From Himantopus leucocephalus (lineage: Eukaryota > Chordata > Aves > Charadriiformes > Recurvirostridae): 64,000 nt of DNA. The DNA lies in contig RSEF01000002.1 in the NCBI GenBank assembly GCA_003993805.1, positions 3,594,856 through 3,658,855 on the forward strand, written 5' to 3'. The notes under the pieces are model-generated. The model did not search any database and was not told the DNA's origin. It worked only from the letters and a program-made list of their open reading frames with translations. Positions 48,171-61,672 of this stretch are shown one piece after another; position 1 is the stretch's first letter; each line of letters begins with the position of its first letter. The position numbers were made by a program, and so were the translations under genes.

Positions 48171-51100
48171 AGCATGGACTTGAAAAAGGTCACCTGAGCC
48201 GGACGACTAAGTTTGGTGGGAATGTCTCATTTTTAAGCTTCACACGTGGGTGGATTCCTTGCTAAACAAGAGTTTGAGCTCCCTAGAGTCACCAAACTCT
48301 GCTGAGAAACTCCCTTTCCAGGTCATCCTGGAGCTTGGGCTGAAATGGTGTTATAGAACAAGGGATGCTTTGCAGTTTGAATAGTTAGCTGGCCTGGTTT
48401 TTAAGTAGTTGTTCGGATCCAGACACAACTGACTGCACAGATGAATGACAATGTTTTCTCCTTAGTAACCACTGCCTCTTAAATTTAATTTGTCTGAAAA
48501 ATGGGAAGCATTAAAAAAATCCATAATCTCATTAGTTTGCAAGTTTTCATACATCAAGGTCTGCATGACCATAAGGCTATTTTTTTGCAGGAGCACTGGC
48601 GATTTGTCCCAGAGGAAAGCTCTAGGCTTGCAAACAGGTCAAAAAGCTGGAATCTGAACTCCTCCTGGCCCCTCCCAGTGAAGGCAACTGAGCCAGGAAA
48701 AAAGCAAAACAAAACAGCAGCCAGCCAGCTCTCACCCCAGAGCACCAAGAGGACAGGACAAATCTAAAAGTTTATTTTTTTGCCACCACTTAATTCCCCT
48801 GGTCTTGTAGACACAAAGATAAAGTTGTTTCTCACAGGTCCTAGAGAGCACTCAAGCTTGCTAGAAATTTCTAAGCATAAGTAGCTTGCTTAATCCTTGA
48901 GTAAAGTCAGGCTGGATATGTGACAGCATTTCATTTTCAAATGCTTCAACAGAACAGCACGTAGTCATTGGGGTCATATCAGGCTCACTGAGTAACAGTC
49001 TGGAGGGTTTTATTTAGATTCTTTAAGCCTATTTTGTCTATTTTTGGAAAAGAAGGGAAGACGATTCCATCATTTCAGATCACTCTGCTACGCGGGGGGC
49101 TTATTCTCTGCCTGGTCTTTATTTAATTCTACAAGAAAACGTTTTATCCTGTGCAAAACAAAAAGAACGGGTGCTAGATGCCAAACTCAAAGCTTCCCCC
49201 AAACTCTACTCTTATCAAAGCAACCAGAGAAGCCACCTATTCATTACATACAGATGGCTTAATGTAAATTGAATGACTCAGACCAAGGGTGCAGATACCT
49301 ACAGCTTTGCTCCTCGGGACCATGATGGTCCATGAACAGAGGCAGGAGGTTGAGGAACCCCCTCAGGGCTGAAGAACACATGCGCAACACCGCGGGAACA
49401 TCACTGCCCCAGCCTAAGTGTTATTTGGTTACTTCTCTAATGGTCACTTGGAAGAAGAACTGTGCATGTCCAAGGTGGACATACTGATCTGGATACAGCA
49501 TCGCCCCTTCCAAACATCAGCTGGTCCCACACTCTGCCTCCTGCAATCCTGGTTCCTTGAAGGTCTATTACCCACAAAGACCTGAGCTCAGACCTTACCG
49601 GGATGACCCCAAAGCATGCCCATGGTGCAGTAGATGGGTTGAGAAACACCTGCAGTAGCAGCACTGTACAGACACCCAAGCTAACTCCGCAAAAACCAGA
49701 AGCACTTGGATACTCTTTTCCATTATAACCTGATACAGATGTCACACAGTGTTTACTTTTGGGTTTGGTGTTGGGTTTTGGGATTTTTTTTCCTCTTTGT
49801 GGGCTACTTCCAGCCTGAACACGACAGTCAGGGCTCATTTGCTGAATGGGCGAGCAGTACCAGTCAGCTTTCAAAACAGCCCTTCCGGCACCACAAAAAG
49901 ACCAAAGTTGCCACATCACATCACATCACCCAATAAGGTAAGCGTGAGTTTCAGCCGCCCTTTCCAGGCTTTCCCCATCCGTTCTGTGAGAACGGCATCT
50001 GCGTGCTTATTCTAGCCCAGTCAGGCAAAGAAGATTTGAAGTTCATCACTTTGTGAACAAAACCAACGCTGGCTCAGCCACAGAGGGCAAAGGAAACAAT
50101 CGGGACTGTCCAAGGGCACACGGAGGTCATGCTGTACATTCACATGCGTGAAAAACTGAACGAAAACTGCAGTGCTGGTGGGTGTTGGAAGCACCGAGCA
50201 GAAACCTGGGGCTGTCACATGCTGTCTTCCCCCTGGCTTGCACACAGCTTTCACGCGACTCAGTGGTTTTGTAATTCTGTGTTTGCTCCGTGAAGGGCAA
50301 GGCAAGCTTGACCCAAGCCACTCTGAAGCCTGTTCACAAGGTTTTAGTCTGCTCTACATGGATGGCTCTGCTGCTAGGGAGTCAAGATCTTTGAAGATGG
50401 TGCACTCCTGATGGCCAGAACTGAAGGAGGTGCACCTCCAAGAAAGCGTCCACGAGCCGCACATAGCATGGCAGTGTCTGGTTTTATGTGCGAAATCAGA
50501 AAGTCTACAGCCTTGGAGGATGGAGACTTCCACTGGCAAAACAAAACAGCCACCACCCTGCTTCAGGCTCCCGTAAGGAATGGGGAGAGCTCCCTAGCAG
50601 AACATTTTCCAAAGTATGAGACACATCTGTTTATTCTCCTTAAAGGAAGGTACAAGAAAGCTGTACAGCACAGGTCTGTAATTAGAGAAGGGACACACAA
50701 TAGTATTCATGTAGAAACAGGAAAAAGACCTTGAGAAACAGCTTCTGTAAGGAGTCATCGGATCGCTGTGGCTCATCACAGTCTTGGCCTGTCCGCTGAG
50801 TATGACAACGCGGGCAGAAAAAAGGGTAATGCAGCAGCTAATACCAACCCAAGCGGCTGCTGAGCATTCAAGAGATGAGAGCAGCCTGCGTCATCTGGAG
50901 GAGCGTTCATCCTCAGTAGGGTCTGTCCAAAGCTGCTAAAAGCACATTTCAGCAATAAAATACTTGTCTCGAGGAGCCACAACCAGTTGTTATACCCATT
51001 TTCGGAAAATTGCTAGAAGGGTGGGTGGAACAGATAGGAAACCAAGCAAAGTGATGTTTTGGTGAAATGCTGAGCCTCATTCTTAGCTTTGCATAGAACC

Positions 51101-53461
51101 TCTTTCTACTTTGGAGTCTGTAGCTCTGAGGCAGCTCTTCCACCAGGAAAATGTCTGGAAAGCCCCAGAGATTTCAGACATGACGCAAAGTTTCTTATGG
51201 AAACACACGTCTAGTCAACCTTATCAGCCCCTGTACATTAAGGAACAAACTAGACATCCACAGAAGGACTATTCATTTTCCATCTTCCTCTTGTTAATCC
51301 CCCTCTGTGCCGAAGTTAACACTATCAGTCAACAAAAACACTTCTCAGATGGGAGAAACCAGTCGTGAACAATGCCAGATTTAGGAAGTGCTTAGGGCAT
51401 TTTAATACTAAACCACCTGGGATGTAAATGCCGTGACCATGTTTGCTGTAGCACCTCCTCTCCTTAAACTCTTTCCCTGCATCCACCATCCTACAGGGCA
51501 TTGTGCCTTTGCAGCCCTTCCAATCTCATCCCTCCTTGCAGCTCATGATCTTTCTCCTACCGACTGCCTCAGGAACGAGGCCGGTCCATCACTCTGTCAC
51601 ATACAGTCCTCAAACAGGCCATGTTTTCCCTTCCCTGCCCTTTGAGAGGCAGTTGAGTTATTGCTACCACGCAGCTGAAGAGGTACCTTCCTACTACAGC
51701 CCGTATCAAGTGAGTACATCATCTTTGCAGCGACAGGGAGAAAGCTGCTTTAATTCAAGCTCTAGTTCAGAAGTAAATAAAAGCATTCCGAATTGAAGCC
51801 AAGAGGTACTGAAGATATTTCTCTGTCAGGTTAAACCTGAAACTCTTTCTCCCATACTGCTTTTCCCACTCTAGGCCACTTTTTCTCACACTGGTAATGG
51901 TGTTGCTTCTAAAGCATCTGAAACTGTCTGAAACACAGAGCATGGGCACTTACACTTGGACTGGTAAATGCCCCATCCACTTTGCAGGAAGCTGCAACCT
52001 AGAGCATTTGAAATCTAAAACTCTCTTCTTGCCAGACCGTCTTCTAGATGCCCAGAAGGACACACAAGTCCTTCCTTGCTGTTAACCACTCACTCACCCT
52101 TTGCATGAGCATTATGTCTTTCCCCAAGCAGTGTATAGCCCTAAAGTATGCACATTACGGGGCAGAATAATATACAGCTCTGCACAAAACATTCCAGTGG
52201 GGAGTTTCTCTCTCATAAATTAGTAGATAAACTTTATAACTCAGTTTATTGTTAGAGTGAGTCAATAAAGGCCAACACTTCACATCACATCAGCGTGTGA
52301 TGTAATAGACAAATATTGGGACCTTAAACTAGAATGAATAGAGACCTAACTGTTTCCTCTCCTTAGCTCAACATCTGTATAATGGTGATTAATACAACCA
52401 AAAATAGGGGGGACTGGGGGAAAAAAAATGGATTAGCATTAAAAGTTGGTCTCAAGGGGTCGAGGGGGGACAGGAAAGACTGGTTTGAGGTTGTACCACG
52501 GACCCTAGCTGCCTTTGCCAGATTACTTTTTAACTTGGATCCATTTCCCAGCATAGTTCAACGTACCATCACATAAACGTGCCCACGAGCAGGGTGGGAT
52601 CTCCTCATTCAATTAGTAGTGACAGCTCAGAGTCCATAAACTCCGGAGCTCCTTAGGCCATGGGGGACAAACTCTGGTGGCCAATGCAGATCTGTTGCTC
52701 CTCTTTCTGTCCCAACCTTTGCTGCTTTTCTTTAGGGGCCAAGTATCCTCATGCATCCTAATTGTGTTTCCAAACGATATTCCCCCTCCTCACGCGTCAC
52801 GCTCCGTCTGAGTCTGCATTCAGGCTGGGACAAAGACCATTCTGTCATGTGGGAAAACAATTCCAGGCTTTGTTTAACCAATACCAACGTGCTGGAGCAA
52901 ATTCTCCCATTCAGACTCTGCTCTTGTCAAGCCTCAGATCATCCTGACTTGGGATGAATTAATGTTCAACTTACCGGAGCCACCTCATAAACAGTCAGAA
53001 ACACACAATGTGCGATTTAAGAGGTAAATGGGAATAAACAGGGAAGAAAGACAATAAAACCCTGGATCCCAAGACAGCTCTTAGCAGCATAAAAAGGAGG
53101 AAGAGAACAACAGAGGAAGCAGTTACTTGGATTAGGCTTTGGCACGGGATACAGGCAGCGTGCCGATGCCAGCCACGTGAAGCAACTAGGCAGGATCTCA
53201 TTCAACGCTTGCTTTACCAGGGGAAATTGTGGAGCAGGACAGCAATGGAGTAGGTAGGCACATTGCACCACATAGTTTGAAAACACGAGAAAGTGAACAA
53301 ACCCATCAGAACTCTCAACCTGAACACAAGACCTTTCGGTCAGTCCAGGTTCGTAGACACATCAGACCACGCAGCAAACATTCGGGGCGCAGCACAACCA
53401 CCTCTATCCTCAAGCAGTGGGGCCAGCTTACGATGAACAGCAGGACATTTGACCCCACCAT

Positions 53462-53570
53462 GCCTAATTAAACCATGGAACTCACTGCCACAAGAGTCTG
53501 TCATTGTTATAAGAATACTACAGACGCGTTCAAAAGCAGCTGGACGAGTCCATGAAGCAAAAATCAATTA
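53462..53570 (+). mobile_element. Possible ancient CR1/LINE remnant
   Basis: Phrases such as CATGGAACTCACTGCCACAA and TTCAAAAGCAGCTGGACGAG resemble the ORF2 end of old CR1 or related LINEs. The similarity is too worn to be sure. Confidence 0.4.
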
Positions 53571-55387
53571 AAAGCTAATAAAAACAAAAGGTACCAACTC
53601 CAGTTCAGGAAGTCCCTGAGGAGGCAAGAAGCACGTATGGAGGAAGTATTACCACAACCCTTTCCAGTTTTTGCGGTGTTCTTCTCCAGGCATGTTCTTC
53701 TGAATTATGAGAGGTGAGACAGCCTGGCTTGATATCGCTGATTTTATGCATCAGTCATAAAATTGTTTGTGGTCATGGCAGTGGTCAAGCACTGAAAGAA
53801 GAGACAGTGCAAGGTTGCCAAAATATCGACCACATTAAAATCTCAGCAAATGTAGGATAGCAGTGTGTTGCCAGGAGGGTCAAACAAGCATTCAGTACTC
53901 TCTTCAGGAAGCACTGCGGCTGTATAATTGATTTTTCAGCCCAAGAAGAACCTTCCCCCCTCCCCCAACTTTTGTCTTCTTCCATCTTTAACACAGAAAA
54001 ACAGGAAAACCAGGAAGCTATGTATGGGGGAGGGGAGTGTGTTTTTACTTTTTTTTTTTTTCAAAAACAATGCAAAAGCTTCACACAAAACTTATCTGAC
54101 CCAGCTTTTTTTCATTTTTCCCCAAACCCAAATTGGAAGCTCACGTCCCTTCCTTAGGAAGTTCACTCCTGAGCCTAATGAAAACAACCATAAATGTCTA
54201 GTGGACTGCAAGAGGACAAACACCATCTGCCCTTTCTGGGTGTCTGAAGGCTGAACTACCCACCCCAGACTCCCTTTGTAACCAAAAAGAGGCACATGAG
54301 AAGCTCAATTTAATCCAGTATTAGTGGGATGACTGGACCTTTGGGCATACCAGGTCTCTCTCCACTAGCTACAGAATTAAACAGCTCAAATAAAACCCTT
54401 TACTTGTTGACAACTAAGGCTAGAGAAGATCACTGTCACCACAATTAAGGATATCATTCAGCCTTTGCAAATAACAAGGCAAGTACGACAAGGCCCGCAG
54501 GTGAGATGATGGTTACTTAGTGGTTTAATTCCCCATGGCCTTGTAGCTCCCATTATCATTATCACTTACAAGCAGCTTATGCATGCAGAACCACAACTGT
54601 TTTGACCCAGCAACTCGTATGCAACACAAGACGACTTGGGATTACTGGATGAAACTCCAAGCCAAACCTGAAACAACTACAGGTTGTCTGGAGGCAGCAA
54701 AGGAAAGATTGTGAGAAGAGGGGACTCAATAATTTTCCATTGGAGTGGAAATATGGGAGAGATGGAAGATAACAGCTAGGGACAATTCTTGTGTCACGAC
54801 TCTGGCAGCAGCTTTGGGAGCAGGAGCTCCTCTCCTTTGGCCTCATACTCCCAATATGCCTACTCTGCTTTTCCAAAGCAAATGGGATTTCAGCACGGCC
54901 TCAAAAAGCAAGAAAATTGACAGCGCTACACGTGTGGCGTTTAGAATATGTGTTACCATCTACACCGAAGCAGTTTTGAGTCAGACCCTGAGAAACAGAG
55001 TCTGAATTACAGCCTGGAAACCAACCCAGAGGCACAGACAGTGTCAGAGGAGTGACCTTTGGGACAATGGGACAGCTGGTAGCAGAACTGCTTCACAGAT
55101 GAGATGGAGTTCAATGCACAGCAATGTCATCTCCCTAAACCGTCCTGTCCACTTAGCACCTCTAGAACTTGAGTAGGACAAGAAGGGATTTCACTTCCTT
55201 TGTGCTAAAAAGACAGAAAATCATCATAAAACCATCACAATGGTCCAAACGTCCAAAAACTAACGATGTGTCGCTACAAAATGCCAGGTAGCGACCTGTG
55301 CAAAGTCTGAGCACTTCACAGCATCCCCAATACCTGCCAGAAATGCGGCAGGGCTGAAGTCCATACAAAGGAACAGGAATAGAGGGG

Positions 55388-55416
55388 GGAAACAAACAAA
55401 CAAACAAACAAAAAAA
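55388..55416 (+). repeat. (CAAA)n microsatellite
   Basis: Five to six tandem AAAC units followed by an A run and CCCAAAACCAC. Confidence 0.85.
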
Positions 55417-58400
55417 CCCAAAACCACAAACTTGCCTGGATTAGTTTAACCCCTACACCCCTTTCTCTGCTTTCTGTTTGGGCTCCTTAAACTCACTCAC
55501 GGCCAGGAACACTAACAACAATCCCAACTGAAGAACAGCCAAATTTTTCCTCCTCTCTCCTCCAGTGCCCAAGGCCTTTACCAAAGGCTGAGTGTAGTAG
55601 GAAACTGCTAGTGTTTCATCAAACCCTTCAGGTGCTCTTGGAGGACAAATTACAAGCCACCGAAGGCAGGACAGACGTGCAAAGAGTCGCCAACGCTTCC
55701 TAACCTCTGATCATCATTCTGAGACGCCACAGTTCACTGACATGCTTTGAGTGCCAAAACCCAGGTCTTTTGATGACCTGAAGAGCTGGTCAGAAGCTCT
55801 GACAAAACTGTTTCACAAGAAAATTCCTGTTTGTTGAGACCAAAGTACTTTGCATGAGCCCTTTCCAATTCAACAGGAATGTAAACATTACGCGACCAGC
55901 TCAGGCCAGTGGTCCAGCTAGTCTGGCAGTAAGAATAAAAGCTGTTATTTAGAGAACAAACATAAGCTTGGGCACTTTCTGAGGTTCATTCCTCTTGTAT
56001 TCCCCCAACAACCAACTGTTGCATTAGGGATTTTAAGAGGTGCAACCCTGTTCCTAGTATCTGCCTATGGGCCTGTTGGCCGGGAATTTATCTTATCCCT
56101 CTTGAACTTGCTGATATTGTTTGCCTCCAAAATGCATCACTACACCGAAGGCAGGGTCTTGAAAGACAGTTCTGCCTGGTTTTCTTGCAGATCCTCAAAA
56201 ATCTTGTCTCATGGGGAACCGAAGTCATTGCAGTAACGAAACTACCGAGTTTGGGGAGCAACCGCAAGGTCTAGGAAGCTTCCAGGCCATAGGAAATTTC
56301 CACAGACAAAGAGACACGGCTTTGGTTCAGGTCCAAATTAAACTAAGTTAAAGTTTAAAAACAGTCCCTCCTGTGCGCTTCAGCTCCTCCTCTTCTGGCT
56401 CTAAACACCTAGTTGTTTGTTACTTTTTAAAAAGTCGTAAGTGGGTTACTGTTCCCCTATAATTGGGCCCTTGACCCAGACTTTTCACTTAACACCTAAA
56501 GACACCTGCAAGCTCTTGACCGCTTCCCTCCCTAGCAGAAACCCAGGCGAGCTTATCAGCCTCTCTCGCCCTGACTAATTAGTTGGGTATTGGTTTCTTT
56601 ACTCCGCCAGGCAAGCTGTGCAACCCCAGCGTGAATGCACGGTTTCCAGCCTTACTTCATCAGGCTTGCATTGCCAGGTGAGGCTGCCTGCTTGCCTGGC
56701 ACGGGTGGAAAATCCCTCCCTCAAAACAGGAGCAAGCCCCGACACACACGCAGGATCAGGCAGCTGCCTGCAGGAGGGGGACCGCGCGTGCACAGGCTTC
56801 TCCAGCATCCCTTTCTGGAAAACACAAGGTAAGAGCAAGCAGAGGATTTAATGCCACAAGCCTGGACCACTCTGGGAATTAAATACCTTACAGACAACAT
56901 ATCTTCTTCATAGAAGGCCGGTGTGTTGCCTAGATGAAGCACAGGGGTGCGTGCAAGCGCATTTTACGCTCCAGGAAAATGCTCTCCATGCCTTTGGTCA
57001 CTTGCACGGGTAAAATTCTATCTCTTAGAAAACGCTCCCAAAATTTACAGTGCGTCAGGACTTTTACTCATAGCACATTCAACGGTCCCTTCAGCCTGCT
57101 GAGGCTGATCTGACACCCTTCCAACGGTACATGTCTAAGCATAAAACTGAGCCTCAGGATCAATGGGAAAACAACCAACCAGCGAACGCTGCTCATGGAA
57201 CCCCAAAGTAACCAGCGCGTAGAGCAACGTACCTTGCATAAGGTGGCCAATTAAAAATTCCCCCGTGGTAAATGCTACGGCAGCAGCTCCTCTGAGTTTC
57301 CGAGCCCTGAAATACTCAGTGCTCCCAGAACCGCCGCTCTCCCCTCCCACCTCACCCTCCCACATCCAGCCACCTCCTTCGCTGAAACACAGATCTGGGC
57401 CTGTTCATTAGATGAGACACCCACAGAGCCCAGAGAGACAGTTACGAAACCCGTGCACGTAGGGTTTCTACAGCAATTGCTTGTTATTCGCCTTTTTTAA
57501 AGGACAAGAAATTTAGCCATCTGTGCTCTTGCAGCTCATGAGCTGGGGAAATTTAAAATACAGGAAACTGAAAGGGAAAAGGACAGGATGTGTTTTTCTT
57601 TGCGGGGTGGCATTTCTCAGCTCTAATCCCTTTTCACCTACAGTGCATTCCCGTAGCAGTTTGCCAAACGAAGCTCCTGTGTTGGGTTTTGTGGTGTTTT
57701 TTTTTCTCCTTGTTCTGCCAGTCTCTCTCCTCATGCGACTTCTGCACTTGCTGTAGCTCACAGCCGGAAAACCCTGGGAAACGGGACGTTTCCTGCTATT
57801 CAGAGCCTGCTGCGGAGAGCGTGTGACAGCCTGCACGTGATGCCTGAAAAGTCTGTCCTCTGCTACGCCTCAGCCAGCAGTAACTATTTCCCCTCCTTCT
57901 AAAAAAAAAAACCCTAAAAACAAACCCCAAACCCCCAAGTCCATCTATCAGGAGGACCCACAGTCCTCCCCAGCCCACCTATTTGAGCTCAGCCGCCATC
58001 CCACCTCCTAAAAGCACGAAAGCATTTTTTCCAGTTGATCCACAATTACAGCAAATCCCCACAAGCTTTTTGTCCAAGCGGTAGCCGCCACCACGCACTC
58101 CCTCTCTGCATCAGAAGGAGTTGATACGCTGCCCGACAAAAGCCCCATGCCCTCCTCTTCTGCTTCAGAGCGTGCTGAAGAGCACTAACAAAGCCCCATT
58201 CTTTCCCAGGCGCTCTGACATGTTACGACTCAGCAGCTCGCCTCCTCCCCGGCTATACGATTTCAAGGATTTTTTACAAACTACTAGAACTTACTGTGGG
58301 CTGAGGGATCGGAACAAGTCAGTTTCTACAGCAAGGATGCTCAGGGTGTAGCAGGAGAAAAGAGATGGCTCAATCACCTTTTGTTCAGAGAGGTTCTTCT

Positions 58401-60851
58401 ATTGTGTTGACTTCCTTCCCATTTTCCCTGTCTCCTGGGGTCTTTTCAGAGCAGGACGTGCCCATAACTCACTGTCTGCCTCAACGCAATGGTTTACACC
58501 GCGCAGGCAGGCAGAGCAGCAACCCTCAGAACAGTAACCCTTGTACACAGCGGGGAACAATACCAGGGAAGGATGCAGCCGGGGAATGGAAAGGATGAGT
58601 GAGCAATGAGCTCACTGCCGGCCTGCTACCTGCTCTGCAAGCTGCGAAGTCAAAGAGCTGGTGATCAGGACTCCAGCGCAATTACAGACCTTTTTCTTCC
58701 AGTCCAAAATCTGGAATGAAATCAGGTTTTCCACATCCCAAGGAAATGCTTGCCCACAAGGGGCTAGATGGCAGACAGATGCCTCAAGTCCTTTCATAGG
58801 TGCTTAAGCCCAGGAGGACTTTCCAGCCTCCAGACCCCACATGGATAGAGATTGCTCCCTGGCAGAGCTTACGATAGTGCCTACTCTCCAGAAAGATGAG
58901 AGGGTTTCAGAGTTCCCAGTGCTGAGCATGCAAGTTTGGAGATCTCCAGCTCCCCTGTGGCATTGCGTGAAAGGCCCAGGAGGTCTGCTCCACGCTGGGG
59001 CAGATGGACACTGGAGAGCCCACCTTACATCTAAGGTCTGCTGGTTCAACCCACTGAGCGCATTTGGATCTGGACCTCAAGCTCAGCTTTGTGGCTTGTT
59101 TTTGTACAGTTTTGGTCAAGCGGCTTGTTGTGTGTGCTTTGGATTTACTTTTTTCCCCATTATTCTTTTTAACTCCAGTCCAGTGAAGCTGTGGTGAAAC
59201 TGTGATGACACAGAGGGGCGTAACAGTTTGGCTTGGGACACCTCTTTTACTTTTGATTGTGTTTCCTCAGCAGAATTCTGTTTCCAGTCACTCAGATAGT
59301 TTTCCTGAAATGCTCAAAATTTGCACAAATGTCATGTTCAGTCTGAGACCTCCAGATTCACATTCCTGCCCCCTACATGCTGTCCTCAACAGAGGAAAGA
59401 CCTCCAACTTCCACACCAGGGTATTTCCCATCATCAACTGACCTGTCCCCATTGCATGGACACCTTGGCTGATTGTGCAGCAGCTGCCAGATTGCCACAG
59501 GTTAGAGCATGAATTCTTGTTGCTTTGCCTTAAAACACTGGGTCAAAAATGAGAGTGATTTGCTGCTACTTGAGCAACCACTGAGCCATCCTAGAACTAG
59601 GACCACTGTGACTCCTCTGCATCCACGATGAGGACCTTCGACACACTGTGGACATCTTTACATCCAGCCTTTAAGACCAGATTAGGTTTGCATTTGATAT
59701 GGAGGGGGAGACAGAACATGGGCCATCATCTGTATTGTATAGACAGTATTTGCTTAAGATGAAGACTGGCACGGGGTAGGTGTCAATAGTGCTCTGCTGT
59801 TCAGGATGTTTCTGCAGTAGACAGGACAGTGATGAGGACACATGTTTCAAGAGCATCTAAGGCTGTGTATGAGACACGCTTCTCATCTTGTAAACGTAAT
59901 ACTGCAATCGCTTCCCTATCCTGCTTTGATTGGGGGGGAAAAATAGGGGAAAAAACATATCTGAAGACATATTTTGCAGATCGGTAAGTTTTAGTCCTGG
60001 TCAACCTGACAACAAAAGGTCCTGTTTTGATCTTGGGAACTTGCTGGTTTCAAACCTTGAGGTAGAAAAAAAAAGAGAAAGTAGACTCAAGAGACTTTCA
60101 ATCGTAAAAAAAGAAACAACAAAAAATAAAATAAAAAAAATCAGGCACACATTGACAGATGGAACTATTCTTTTTGAAAAAAGTCGTTTATGCCTGGAGT
60201 TTTGTCAGAGCTAAGCTTCTTCTAGTAACATTTTTTGATTAAATACACACAGCGGTTTTCCAGAGAAGTTTTTAGAAATCTTCCCTATCAGCTCTACGTC
60301 TCTCTCCCATTAGCTGACCAGATCATTATTAATGAAATTGTCGCTGGCTATCTGCAGCCACAGATCTTAAACATAGAGCATGTGATATCATTTCTAGCCA
60401 GGAGCTTAGGGGATGCTACTAGCATTCATTTGTCTATAGAAAGCAGTATCAAGTGGTTCAGGCTTTATATTTTGCTCTCCTGCTTGACCTCAGTTTTAAA
60501 TCTTTGTTTCCTACACTTGCATGTGTCCCTCTGGGGAACGCAGTTTGAAGCTAAGCTTAACACCATCGCTAGAAACATCACTCAAGGGATCAGGGAGAGG
60601 CACTTGCAGTACAGTGGCACCGACCAACATGCTGTCTTCAAGAGGTCTGCCCTTAAATAGATGGCATAGCAAATTGGCATTCAACCACCTTTGGCAGTTA
60701 AAAGCATTTATCCCTCTACAAACACCAAACTAGGTTTGATCAAGAAAACCCTAAGAGAAAGAGTTCGCTTTGCTCTTCCTACTTAAGGTTTTTAGCCATG
60801 ACCTCTACCAAATCTCACCCAAATTCGTACCTCATGAGAAAATGTCTCCTT

Positions 60852-61075
60852 TCATAGAATCACAGAATGGTTTGGGTTGGAAGGGACCTTTAAAGATCAT
60901 CCAGTTCCAACCCCCTGCCATGGGCAGGGACATCTTTTGCTAGACCAGGTTGCTCAAAGCCCCATCCAGCCTGGCATTGAACACTTCTAATGATGAGGCA
61001 TCTACAACTTCTCTGGGAAACCTGTTCCAGTGTCTCACCAGCCTCGTAATTTCCTCCAAATACAGCTTCCCTGAA
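60852..61075 (-). mobile_element. CR1 LINE 3' fragment, sense on -
   Basis: TCATAGAATCACAGAATGG, GGTTGGAAGGGACCTTTAAA, CTAGACCAGGTTGCTCAAAG and ACTTCTCTGGGAAACCTGTT. A well preserved 3' end. The minus-strand ORF over 60890-61225 is partly this element. Confidence 0.92.
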
Positions 61076-61616
61076 ACAAGTTGTCTTTTCCATCAAGCAG
61101 TTTTTGGTTTGTTTTTTGTAACTGAAACCTATATATAGTCCAGGTTCCTCTGATGAAACTAAATCCCAGGCAGATTTCTTGAGTTCTGGGGCCAGTGATG
61201 CTGAGTCACTTCCATTGGCCAGCACATCTTTCTGTCACCAGGGCAATACCACCCCATGTTACAAGAACCAACCATTCTGGAAATAGCTGCTTCATGGCTC
61301 ACTCACTCACAGGAATATCCTTGACTCTACCATCTCGGATACAGGGTTACTGAAGCATGACCTAGAGTCGCGACAAACAGCCTCCAGCCTCCCATTCCCA
61401 CAGCATCACTCAATGAAACCTCAGCTCCTGCTTACCCCTAGGTAGAGGCTGTTTGAAGATGGAGAGAAATAAACTATTTTTTTTCCTCCAACAGAAGATA
61501 GTACCTCGTAGCATAAATCCCAGTGTCATATAGCTTTCTTTTCCTTCCAAAAAGCTATTTAAAAAAAAAAAAAATCAGCAGCTTCATATACCCCTGAAGA
61601 TATCACAAGGGTTTCG

Positions 61617-61672
61617 GATGTGCATCAGTGTCAAGGAAAAGAGNAGATGCGCATCAGTGGCAAGGAAAAGAG
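61617..61672. repeat. 27-bp direct duplication around a single N
   Basis: GATGTGCATCAGTGTCAAGG and a second copy GATGCGCATCAGTGGCAAGG, each followed by AAAAGAG, with N 61644 between. Confidence 0.85.

Noticed and set aside
49437..49919. 160-codon ORF on -
   Set aside because: No recognisable domain or conserved motif; composition and codon use look random. A 5' untranslated exon of ALS2CL there cannot be excluded but is not supported.
60235..60660. 141-codon ORF on + (begins MIKYTQRFSREVFRNLPYQL)
   Set aside because: Possible remnant of an element, but no family is recognised and there are no splice or homology clues.
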